A DNA stretch of 64,000 bases, from positions 9,867,314-9,931,313 of the forward strand of contig CM068828.1 of assembly GCA_028554795.2 (NCBI GenBank), read 5' to 3'. Below, in pieces: positions 24,592-33,645 of the stretch. The notes below the pieces were generated by a model. It was not told where the DNA came from, did not search any database, and worked only from the letters and a program-made list of their open reading frames with translations. The number at the start of each line of letters is the position of its first letter. Position 1 is the first letter of the stretch. The stretch is from Sinohyriopsis cumingii (Eukaryota; Mollusca; Bivalvia; Unionida; Unionidae). Position numbers and translations under genes: made by a program.

Positions 24592-27500
24592 ATGACTTCT
24601 ATGAAAGAACTGGTAGAACTGGGGAAACAGTTTGGTTATGATGGGGAGTCCCTTAGAAATTTCGTTCGTGAAGAACAAGCCCGGGAGAGGGACCAAAGAT
24701 TAAAGGAGAGGGAATTAGAGAGGGAAATAGAAAGGGAAAAAAGGGAAACCCAGAAGGAAATGATAGAATTAGAGAAGGGTAAGATCGAACTAGAGAAACA
24801 GGCTGAGAGGGAAAGGATAGAATGGGAAAGGGAAGCAGAGAGGGAGAAGTTAGAAGGGGAAGATAGAAATCGGCAGAGGGAACATCTAAGAAATTCTGAG
24901 CTATTGCAAGCTAAAAAAGAGGGGGAACACGATGTTAAACTGAGAGGTCCAAAATTGCCCCCATTTGAAGACGATAAAGATAATATGGATAGTTATCTAA
25001 ATAGGTTCGAGAGGTATGCTACGGTACAAAAATGGAAGAAAGACGATTGGCCGCTCCATCTTAGCGCGTTATTGAAAGGTAAAGCGTTAGACGTGTATTC
25101 GCGTTTATCCACGGCCGATTCGCTCAATTACCCCGTGTTGAAAGAGGCACTTCTCAAGAAATATGAACTAACCGAGCAAGGGTTTCGCAAGAAGTTTAAG
25201 TATAGTAAACCAGAGAGAGGCGAAACATTCACTCAGTTCGTCAGTAGGACTTGCAATTATTTGCAGCGATGGGTGGAATGTGGTAAAGTCGTCAAGACAT
25301 TTGAGGGTCTTGTCGATTTCTTGCTTCGTGACCAATTGTTAACAACTTGTGGCAAGGAGTTATATTTATTCTTGAAGGAAAGATCCTTCACAAATGTACA
25401 TGAAATGGCCACACAGGCGGATTTGTTCGCCGAAGCTCGGGGAGGTTCGCAGAATGTCATCACGCGAGATGTCAAAGGTGGGAATCAGGTCAACGACAGA
25501 AAACCTAGGGAACCTGAAAAATCTGGTAGGAGTAACCAGGGGAAGCGGAGTGACATGCAATGTTTCATTTGCAAGGAAGTGGGTCATATCTCCCACTATT
25601 GTCCTAAGCGGAAGGGACCAGTCCAGAAAGTAGCGGTAGCCATTAGAGGCAGAAGATCGGTAAATGGAAAACTTAATGTTTCCCAGCAAGTTAAGCGGAA
25701 AGCGGTGCGTGAACCGGTGGTGCGTTCAGAGATCAGTCGCGATGTGATCCAATCAATCGGCACGTGTATTTTTCCAGAGGCACGGGTGCCGACCGCAAAC
25801 GGCACTGTTAACGGACAAGAAGTCGCCGTTCTACGAGACACGGGATGCACTACTGTAGTCGTGAAACGGAGCTTAGTCCGCGATGATCAATTGCTTGGGT
25901 TTAAATCACCTTGCATGTTGCTTGACCAGACAATCGACCACGTTCCAGTTGCAAGGATAATGATAGATACACCTTTTTTGACCGGGACTGTGGAAGCTTT
26001 ATGCGTAGCCAACCCGATCTATGAACTGACGATTGGCAACGTACTGGGTTCTAGACTCCCAACCATAGCAGATTTCCGATTCCCTATCATCCAGGCAGTG
26101 CAAACTAGGGCTCAGGTAAAGGAGGAAAATAAACCTTTGCGTAAGTTAAAAGTACCGGAAGCCATTACTGATATAACCCGCGAAGAATTCCAAAATGAGC
26201 AAAAACGTGACGCGTCTTTACGTGCAACCTCTGAGAAGGCATTAACGGGTACCGTGAGAAAGTGTAAGAACGGGGGTTCCTCTAAATTCCTTGTTCGAAA
26301 GGGTTTAATGTACAGGGAATACTCTACATCGGATAGGAAGTTCTTGCAATTAGTGGTTCCCCAGAAATTTAGGGCACATGTACTAAAGGTCGCGCACGAG
26401 TCGAGTATGGCAGGTCATTTAGGCGTAAAGAAAACAACGGATAGGGTATTAAGAGAATTTTATTGGCCTGGCGTCAATAGCGACATAGCGCGGTTCTGTC
26501 GCTCGTGCGACGTTTGCCAGAAGACGATCTCTAAGGGCAGGGTAACTAGAGTACCGTTAGGTCAGATGCCCTTGATAGATACTCCGTTCAAACGAGTAGC
26601 CATCGACATTGTAGGACCAATATTTCCGCATACAGATCGGAAAAACCGATACATCTTGACACTGGTAGATTACGCTACCAGATATCCAGAAGCCATAGCT
26701 TTGCCATCAATTGAAACCGAACGTGTAGCCGAAGCGCTCGTAGACATGTTCAGCAGGGTCGGAGTGCCCGAAGAGGTTCTTACGGATTGTGGAGCGCAAT
26801 TCACCTCAGATCTTATGGCAGAAATTAGTAGGTTGTTGTCCCTTAAACAGTTACGCACAACACCTTACCATCCTATGTGCAATGGATTGGTCGAGAAATT
26901 CAACGGCACATTGAAGCAAATGTTGCGGAGAATGTGTGCGGAAAGACCGAAGGATTGGGATAGATATATGAACGCCCTTCTGTTCGCATATCGTGAGGTT
27001 CCTCAGGAAAGCTTGGGTTTCTCCCCGTTTGAACTATTGTACGGTAGGACAGTTCGTGGTCCTATGCGCATACTTCGTGAACTGTGGACAGACGAGGTCG
27101 CGGACGAAGAAGTTAAGACCACATACCATTACGTAGTTGATTTGCGCGAAAGATTAGAAAGTACTTGTCAAATGGCGCAAGACGAACTTGCGAAATCTAG
27201 TCGTAGGTACGCCAAGTACTACAACCGAGGAACTCGGAGTAAAAAATTTGACGTAGGCGATCAAGTGTTGGTGCTTCTCCCAACGAATAACAACAAGCTG
27301 CTAGTCCAATGGAAAGGGCCATATGAAGTCAGACAGGTGAAAGGCGAAATGGATTATATCATTGATATGGAGGGGAAGTCCAAGACATTTCATGCCAATA
27401 TGCTTAAACTCTACGTAGCGAGACCTGGACAAACGATTGATAAAGGGATTTTGAATGTAGTATGCGTTGCGGTGATAGAGGATAGGTCTGGTGACGAAGC

Positions 27501-28695
27501 GGAATTCGTCTCCAGCACAGAAATACTCCTTGAATACCCCATGGACGTTGGTAAAGAAAGTATTGACCAGATAAATGTATGCCCTGAGTTATCGGAGGGT
27601 CAACGTACACAGATTATCGAGGTTTTGTCCAAATATCCAGATGTGTTCACGGACAGACCAGGCTGTACGGGTCTAATTCGACACGAGATCAAATTGAATA
27701 CCACTGAGCCTATCAGCATTAAAGGATATCCGATACCCTTTAATGCACGGGAGACAATCAGCGAAGAAATGATGAAAATGTTAGACCAGGGAGTGATCGA
27801 ACCTTCAAACTCCCCATACTCGTACCCCGTGGTGTTAGTCAGAAAGAAAGACGGGACCAACCGGTTTTGCATCGACTTTCGGCAATTAAACAAGATCACC
27901 GTGTTTGATGCAGAACCAATGCCAGATATGGAAAGTGTATTTTCAAAATTGGCAGGTCATAAATACATTTCCAAATTAGATCTAAGCAAGGGATATTGGC
28001 AGATACCCATCGCCGATAATGTCCGCGAGTTGACGGCATTCGCGACTCCCAAAGGACTGTTTCAATTTAAAGTTATGCCTTTCGGTTTAGTCAACGCCGG
28101 TTCGTCGTGCGTTCGTCTCATGCGCAAATTATTAAACGGAACGGAAAACGTCGACAGCTTCGTAGACGACATCTTTGTTTACACGCATACATGGGATGAA
28201 CATGTTAAGGTATTACGGGATCTGTTCGATAGACTTCACATTGCAAACCTTTCAGTTAGGCCTACTAAGTGTAGCATAGGGTATTCCAGTCTGGAATGTT
28301 TGGGACATCTGGTAAGTGGACTAGGCCAGTTGCAACCTCATCCAGATAAAATAGGAGCAATCAGGGATGCCCCTAGACCAGAGACAAAAAAACAAGTAAG
28401 GTCTTTCCTAGGTCTAATCGGGTTTTATAGGAAATTCGTCCCCAACTTTTCGGCTATTGCCAGCCCATTAACGGATTTGACTAGGAAGGGGCAACCGAAT
28501 AAAGTTTCATGGGGTGTATGCCAGGAAAAAGCGTTTAACACTCTAAAACACAAACTGGTAAGTGCACCAATTTTAAAGTTGCCGGAAATAGATAAACCTT
28601 TTGTACTGAGGACTGATGCGTCCGATACGGGTCTTGGGGCTGTTTTGTTACAGGAGCAAGGGGGGGATGAAATTGCCCATTGCTTATGCAAGTAG
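24592..28695 (+). CDS. Gag-Pol polyprotein (gag-PR-IN-RT-start of RH), Gmr1-like
   Basis: The first in-frame ATG is 24592; the frame is open upstream to 24418 without another ATG. The product is 1367 aa. Residues 25-112 are a Glu/Arg-rich coiled coil. Residues 120-190 form a capsid-like part. Residues 192-282 resemble the SCAN domain (RKKFKYSKPERGETFTQFVS region and the following leucine-rich helices). A CCHC knuckle is at C324, C327, H332, C337. Protease has D416-T-G. Integrase has H602, H609, C639, C642, then D672, D732, E768 with exactly 35 residues between the last two, and a C-terminal barrel to about residue 945. RT follows: SYPVVLVRKKDGTNRF (about 1077-1092), catalytic D1130 and FVDD with D1192-D1193, then the LGLIGFYRKFVPNFS connection. 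RNase H starts at about 1335 (D1342) and the frame then leaves the domain after a run of seven G (28660-28666), ending at 28693. No stop separates gag from pol, so both would be made as one polyprotein cut by the protease. Confidence 0.93.
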   Translation: MTSMKELVELGKQFGYDGESLRNFVREEQARERDQRLKERELEREIEREKRETQKEMIELEKGKIELEKQAERERIEWEREAEREKLEGEDRNRQREHLRNSELLQAKKEGEHDVKLRGPKLPPFEDDKDNMDSYLNRFERYATVQKWKKDDWPLHLSALLKGKALDVYSRLSTADSLNYPVLKEALLKKYELTEQGFRKKFKYSKPERGETFTQFVSRTCNYLQRWVECGKVVKTFEGLVDFLLRDQLLTTCGKELYLFLKERSFTNVHEMATQADLFAEARGGSQNVITRDVKGGNQVNDRKPREPEKSGRSNQGKRSDMQCFICKEVGHISHYCPKRKGPVQKVAVAIRGRRSVNGKLNVSQQVKRKAVREPVVRSEISRDVIQSIGTCIFPEARVPTANGTVNGQEVAVLRDTGCTTVVVKRSLVRDDQLLGFKSPCMLLDQTIDHVPVARIMIDTPFLTGTVEALCVANPIYELTIGNVLGSRLPTIADFRFPIIQAVQTRAQVKEENKPLRKLKVPEAITDITREEFQNEQKRDASLRATSEKALTGTVRKCKNGGSSKFLVRKGLMYREYSTSDRKFLQLVVPQKFRAHVLKVAHESSMAGHLGVKKTTDRVLREFYWPGVNSDIARFCRSCDVCQKTISKGRVTRVPLGQMPLIDTPFKRVAIDIVGPIFPHTDRKNRYILTLVDYATRYPEAIALPSIETERVAEALVDMFSRVGVPEEVLTDCGAQFTSDLMAEISRLLSLKQLRTTPYHPMCNGLVEKFNGTLKQMLRRMCAERPKDWDRYMNALLFAYREVPQESLGFSPFELLYGRTVRGPMRILRELWTDEVADEEVKTTYHYVVDLRERLESTCQMAQDELAKSSRRYAKYYNRGTRSKKFDVGDQVLVLLPTNNNKLLVQWKGPYEVRQVKGEMDYIIDMEGKSKTFHANMLKLYVARPGQTIDKGILNVVCVAVIEDRSGDEAEFVSSTEILLEYPMDVGKESIDQINVCPELSEGQRTQIIEVLSKYPDVFTDRPGCTGLIRHEIKLNTTEPISIKGYPIPFNARETISEEMMKMLDQGVIEPSNSPYSYPVVLVRKKDGTNRFCIDFRQLNKITVFDAEPMPDMESVFSKLAGHKYISKLDLSKGYWQIPIADNVRELTAFATPKGLFQFKVMPFGLVNAGSSCVRLMRKLLNGTENVDSFVDDIFVYTHTWDEHVKVLRDLFDRLHIANLSVRPTKCSIGYSSLECLGHLVSGLGQLQPHPDKIGAIRDAPRPETKKQVRSFLGLIGFYRKFVPNFSAIASPLTDLTRKGQPNKVSWGVCQEKAFNTLKHKLVSAPILKLPEIDKPFVLRTDASDTGLGAVLLQEQGGDEIAHCLCK

Positions 28696-28963
28696 GAAAT
28701 TGCTCCCTAGAGAGGAAAAGTACTCCGTGATTGAAAAGGAGTGCCTAGGTTTAGTATGGGGAATAGGAAAATTCCATACATATCTTTTTGGGAGGGAGTT
28801 TACCTTGCAAACGGACCATCAGCCGCTTTTATATTTGAATAAAGCAAAGGTCACCAATGCAAGATTGATGCGTTGGGCGTTGTCTTTGCAACCATACAGT
28901 TTTCGAATCGAGGCAATTCGAGGGTCAGAAAATGTGGGAGCTGATTTTTTAAGTAGGGTGTAA
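28667..28963 (+). pseudogene. RNase H remainder in the next frame, Gmr1-like element
   Basis: The shifted frame carries the rest of the gypsy RNase H: LPIAYASRKLLPREEKYSVI, the EKECLGLVWG block with the catalytic glutamate, the TDHQPLLYL block with the next catalytic aspartate, and the C-terminal block ending GADFLSRV and TAA at 28961-28963. It joins the main frame at the seven-G run at 28660-28666, where one base fewer would keep the frame. The domain is otherwise intact and undamaged. The cause may be a real slippage mutation or an assembly homopolymer error. A programmed shift inside RNase H would be without known precedent in this group. Confidence 0.85.
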
Positions 28964-29061
28964 TTAGCAAATCATTTCGTTCGGTCTGAAAATTGGAAGT
29001 TTTAATAATGATTCATTGTTCACATTCCGTGATTGTTCTAAAAGTGATACCACTTTTTTTT

Positions 29062-29071
29062 AGGGGGGAGG
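29062..29071 (+). other. polypurine tract
   Basis: AGGGGGGAGG lies three bases before the 3' LTR, preceded by a T-run. It is the expected primer for plus-strand DNA synthesis. Confidence 0.85.
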
Positions 29072-29074
29072 TAT

Positions 29075-30114
29075 TGTCACGGAATGGTGTAAATGTTGTT
29101 AATTAAATACATGTACTCGGGTTTCGTTTCTTTTCTCTGTACAACGATACCCGAGGGTGATTATAATATGGTCTATGTATTTCGAAATCGTGAGTACGAT
29201 TCGTCCTGTGCCACACGTGCAAGGTGCCTTTGATAAAGAATAACGAAAATTCTAAAGGTATAAATACGTTACTACATGTAAAGGACCTTTACAATACTAA
29301 TGGTTTTGTCAGCAAGCGGTCTGCTAAAAGGATTCGCACAACTCCAGCTGTAGGGCTGAGTGAGTGTTTTGATGGTAGGAATATCCGGGGTGTCCGGTGT
29401 TGTCAGAGGGTAGAAACGTCCGTGTGTCCGGAGCGTTTAAGGTGCCGGAGCGTCTAATGTCTAGCGTCCGGAGTGTCCAGAGGGACTAAGGTGACCCAGC
29501 TGTAGAGCCGTCAAAGGACCAGGGGGTCCGGAGGGTCTAATATTTCAAGTGTCCGGAGGGTCTAATGTTTCAAGTGATCATAGTATTCCGAGGGTCCGGA
29601 GTCTATATTGGTTGTGAAATTGATTCGGAGGAGCTGTGGAGCGGATATGGTGCACGGGTGACGGAGTGCATCTCCACACATGTATTTTTAGCTGTATGCT
29701 AATCTTGGGTTAGTAAGACCCAGTGTATTATTCAGGACGGGAAGGATAGATTGTATATCCGTTCTTGTTTAGTGACATAATTTCGCTACCTGAGCGAATA
29801 CATTTTTTTTACTATGTGTAAACGCTTACATTGTTTACTATTTGAGTGAACTATATTCATCTTTCCATTATTGAATCATTTGTGAAATCATTTATCCTGT
29901 GTTTTAGGGTTACTGAACTAAATTTATTTGTATATTTTTTTCATCTTTGAAACTGTGCGTTTTTTGTTAAATAGATCCAATATTTGGATTATAAATACGC
30001 ACACATCTTCATAATCCACTACTCATATAAATCGCCACATTAAACCATATAACTGTGTCGTCAAAACGTGTTCTGTTGTTAATCCGAAATATCCCACCCG
30101 GTTATCTTGTTACA
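29075..30114 (+). repeat. 3' LTR of the Gmr1-like element
   Basis: 1040 bp, same length as the 5' LTR, with one difference at 29526. The copy ends TTGTTACA and is followed at once by the GATTG duplication. Confidence 0.95.
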
Positions 30115-30119
30115 GATTG
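30115..30119. repeat. target-site duplication, right copy (GATTG)
   Basis: Matches 23301-23305. The pre-insertion site would have carried a single GATTG. Confidence 0.9.
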
Positions 30120-30493
30120 AAAAGCTGCCTTACATTAGACACATAGAAACTAATCTTTGATAAAGAAATCTGACCAGACGCCGTTGTCGTCTCTCTCAAG
30201 TTATTTCCCTTACCTTCCTTGAAAAGAACGACAAACCCGCTGTGATGCATTCCTGAATGGGACTTTCATTGTTTTCAGATAGGATCACATAGCTTACAAA
30301 ATGACAAAAATGTAATTTACAGCAACCCAATCCTACCGCTTTCTTAAGTCACATATTTTTACATGACCAGCCTATGAAAGGGAAATGAATTTACGAAAAT
30401 ATGGTAGTGGTGAGCCTGTTGTGCCAAAGATTGAGTTGAATCTTCCAAAGTTCGATCCTGGAGCAAGCCTGGTATGTAATAAAAAGTAATTGT

Positions 30494-30636
30494 CTTTTGA
30501 TGTCTTAATACTGGATACATGGTATCGTGTGTCACCAAAACCAATATATATTTAACTAGTGGCTTCACCAGTTATTAAGATATCACGTTGTTTTGGTGAC
30601 ACACGAAGAAATATAACCAGTATTAACGTGTGAAAA
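30494..30636. repeat. foldback (inverted-repeat) element
   Basis: Arms at 30505-30541 and 30590-30626 are 37 nt each and are inverted copies with a perfect 16-nt inner block (CGTGTGTCACCAAAAC and its complement) and a matching outer TTAATACTGG. The match weakly extends outward (CTTTT). The loop of about 48 nt itself contains an imperfect palindrome (AACTAGTGG...). It may be a MITE-like or foldback element. Confidence 0.7.
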
Positions 30637-30685
30637 GAAAATGTCCGGTATATAGTATTTTTTATTCACGGGAGGTTCCGAAAAT

Positions 30686-30687
30686 GT

Positions 30688-30742
<55 letters not shown>

Positions 30743-30744
30743 TT
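30686..30744. repeat. (TTTA)n microsatellite
   Basis: About 14 perfect tetranucleotide units. Confidence 0.95.
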
Positions 30745-31493
30745 CGAGGTGGGGGGTAAACAATTGGGCAATGGGTTTATGGGATGAAACTCTTTATGTG
30801 TGCCCAGGTGGCAAAGATTTCAGAAGTTTCTCCATTTTAAGCAGATCCATGGCGTAATCTGGACCATCTAATTGCAAAGAAAACTTACTCTAAACTTACT
30901 CCAGAAAGCACATCGATTGTTATGCGCTAAATTTTACTGCCGGGAAGGAGGCTACCCCTGTAATTCCATTTTCGATACTACAACAAAGATTTTCAGTATT
31001 ACTTTATGTCGGATTCATGCTGTCAGTAAACGGTGACATATATGAATTGGTCGAAATGCCCTGAATCATGGTACACTTTATTAACCTATGGTTGTTGATC
31101 CAGGTCGATTCACACAGAGCCTTGGCGTAGTCCAACTGCGATTTGAACAAATGCCCTTTGGCTGATATAAGACTTACTGCACGTAGCAAGAAAAACCAAT
31201 ATGTGAATGAGGTAAGATTACTGCAGTATTATGTCTGAATTGATTTCTATTCAGAATCAAAATACAAACTTATTGAAAGTCCCTTTTTTGATTGCATAAT
31301 TTCTAACATTGTCTATATGTGTCTGTCACTGTTCTGTTGGTAAAGATTCTCATACAGTGTTTTCTTGCAAATCAACCACAAAATCAAATAGAAATAACAT
31401 GTAGATACCAAATGCATAATAAAATATATCTTTATCGCTCATAATTTGCTGAAATAAAAATTTCCCCGTTTTGATGGCAAAGTAGGTTTTACA

Positions 31494-31533
31494 AGAGAGA
31501 GAGAGAGATAGTGTGTGTGTGTGTGTGTGTGTG
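31494..31533. repeat. (GA)n(GT)n compound microsatellite
   Basis: A short GA run, a TA break and a GT run of about 12 units. Confidence 0.9.
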
Positions 31534-33034
31534 AAATTCTTAAAAATAAGAAACTTACAAGTTACAAGTTTTGTTGCCTATTGAGTCCGCTTTGTTTAAT
31601 CCCAGCCATCTTCGTATGTAAATGAACAAGCAATCTGATTGGCTCGATTTATTATTTCCATCAGACGATAGATACTGTTGCCGCTATTGATATGTCAAGA
31701 GTCTAAAAAGAAAGAGTGGATGGAAGACATTTATTTGAAGAAGATTGGTACATTCATACACTTTAATAACATGATATTCGACTGTGTTCATGTTTAATTC
31801 ATAAGACGGAGAAATGTGAGGTGTTGAAAAAGACGTAAAATGTATATTTTACTAAAACTAACTAACCCTTTATTATGATGTTTTAGTTTATAGGACGTTG
31901 CAAAGAATATAATAAACAGACACTGAATAATTATTGTGAAATACAATTGTTATATATATATATATATTGTCTGCTTAACATTTCTCATGATTTTAGGTTG
32001 TAGATCAAGGTTAATTGTATACAACCCTTTGCCAGGAAAACAACATGTCATAATCAAGGTAAGTCGTGGACTGGTGCAGATGAAAGATATTTTTAAGTAT
32101 TTATTCATTTTCTGTTTAGATTAAAATATTTTATTTTACTTGGGCTTGGAAGAATGGTTTATCGTCAAACGTATAGTCTGTATAACATTTTTAATATAAA
32201 ATACATATAAATAAATTTGATTTGCACCCTAAAGTTCTGATATTTTTAAAAAAATAATTTTATGATTGAAAGTAGCATCGATATTTTAAATTAAAATGCC
32301 GCTCGTGTCAACTCAAATATGAAGTGTTAGAGGAAATTTGAGTATTAATCGTAATCTGCATAAGTTATAAATGGGATTTTACCCAAAATGGTAATGATGC
32401 ATTTTGAATGTATAAACAATATCCTATTCCACGAATACAAAACTTAAATGCATGAACTTCTATGAAGTTAAGCCTAGGGATAAAAACTGACAGTATTTTA
32501 ATTCTTCCATAGTTTAAAATTTCATATCTTCGCAACCAAACGTCCTATTTTTAAAGAAATATCCTGCTTTCTCATTTTTGATCAACGCGTTTTCACTAGT
32601 AAAAGCATTTAAAATAGAATCAAGTATTAATATACGACAACTGATTGCTATATATTTTCTTTTTCACACCTGTGACTGGTTCTCGTCTTTATCATTTTCT
32701 CATCTGCTCCGGAAGGTGTAACCTTGTTGCTAAAGTCCTTAACTGTCCTTCATTTCTTCTCTTTACATTTTTTTCTTCTAAAGATTTCCCATTTTAATTA
32801 CTCAAAGTATGTTATCAAATGTGAAAGGATGAAAGAAATCTTGCCTTCTTTAGATGGGCCAAATATTATATATATATATAATAAATTAATAAATTACTAC
32901 GAAACTGTTCTCCCTATTTTGTACATAGTTTTGTAATTTCAGGGACAATTGTGCGATGATGCCATCTTCAATTGTAAATTTTTATATTTATATTAAATTC
33001 TAGAAACTTGCAATGATCACCATCTCCTAGGTTC

Positions 33035-33645
33035 AGCTGGTCATCCTCAATATTGCGGTATTCATCTGGTCAACCACAATACTGCGGTATTCATCTGGTC
33101 AACCTCAATATTGCGGTATTCATCTGGTCAACCTCATTATTGTGGTGTTCTTCTGGTCAACCTCAATATTGCGGTATTCATCTGGTCAACCTCATTACTG
33201 CGGTATTCATCTGGTCAACCTCATTATTGCGGTATTCATCTGGTCAACCTCAATATTGCGGTCTTCATCTGGTCAACCGCAATATTGCGGTATTCATCTG
33301 GTCAACCACAATATTGCGGTCTTCATCTGGTCAACCTCATTATTGCGGTGTTCTTCTGGTCATCCTCAATATTGCGGTATTCATCTGATCAACCACAATA
33401 CTGCGGTATTCATCTGGTCAACCTCAATATTGCGGTCTTCATCTGGTCAACCACAATATTGCGGTCTTCATCTGGTCAACCTCATTATTGCGGTGTTCTT
33501 CTGGTCAACCTCAATATTGCGGTATTCATCTGGTCAACCACAATATTGCGGTCTTCATCTGGTCAACCTCATTATTGCGGTGTTCTTCTAGTCAACCTCA
33601 TTATTGCGGTGTTCATCTGGTCAACCTCAATGTTGCGATGGTTAT
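33035..33645. repeat. 29-bp minisatellite, about 21 copies
   Basis: Unit of the form CTGGTCAACCTCAATATTGC + GGTATTCAT. Variants alternate CAATATTGC/CATTATTGC and GGTATTC/GGTCTTC/GGTGTTC. Because 29 is not a multiple of 3 and the unit lacks stops in every phase, frames up to 248 codons stay open. They run into unique sequence to 33857 but show no domain and are judged non-coding. Confidence 0.95.

Larger units (their letters stand above)
23306..30114 (+). mobile_element. complete young LTR retrotransposon, Gmr1-like (Ty3/gypsy with integrase before RT)
   Basis: A 6809-bp element with 1040-bp LTRs, 5-bp target duplication, primer site, one long gag-pol frame, polypurine tract and 3' LTR. The domain order is gag, protease, integrase, RT, RNase H. 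That order is normal for Ty1/copia, but the RT and integrase sequences are gypsy-type, as in the Gmr1-like group first described from Atlantic cod and other deuterostomes. The LTRs differ at one base, so insertion was recent. The only visible coding lesion is a one-base shift in RNase H. There is no env-like frame between RNase H and the 3' LTR; only about 110 bp separate them. Confidence 0.93.
30120..33034. other. intergenic, nothing recognised beyond small repeats
   Basis: Unique AT-rich sequence with a foldback (30494-30636), a (TTTA)n run and a short (GA)n(GT)n run. No exon supported. Confidence 0.55.

Noticed and set aside
27350-27600. Chromodomain at the integrase end of the Gmr1-like element
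   Set aside because: Only the usual C-terminal barrel (GPYEVRQVKG...FHANMLKLY) is visible; no aromatic-cage chromodomain pattern follows before RT.
28655-28700. Programmed ribosomal frameshift in RNase H
   Set aside because: Lies inside a domain instead of between gag and pol, at a plain G run; mutation or base-calling error is simpler.
28964-29061. Third (env-like) gene in the Gmr1-like element
   Set aside because: Only about 100 bp between the RNase H stop and the polypurine tract; no room for a gene.
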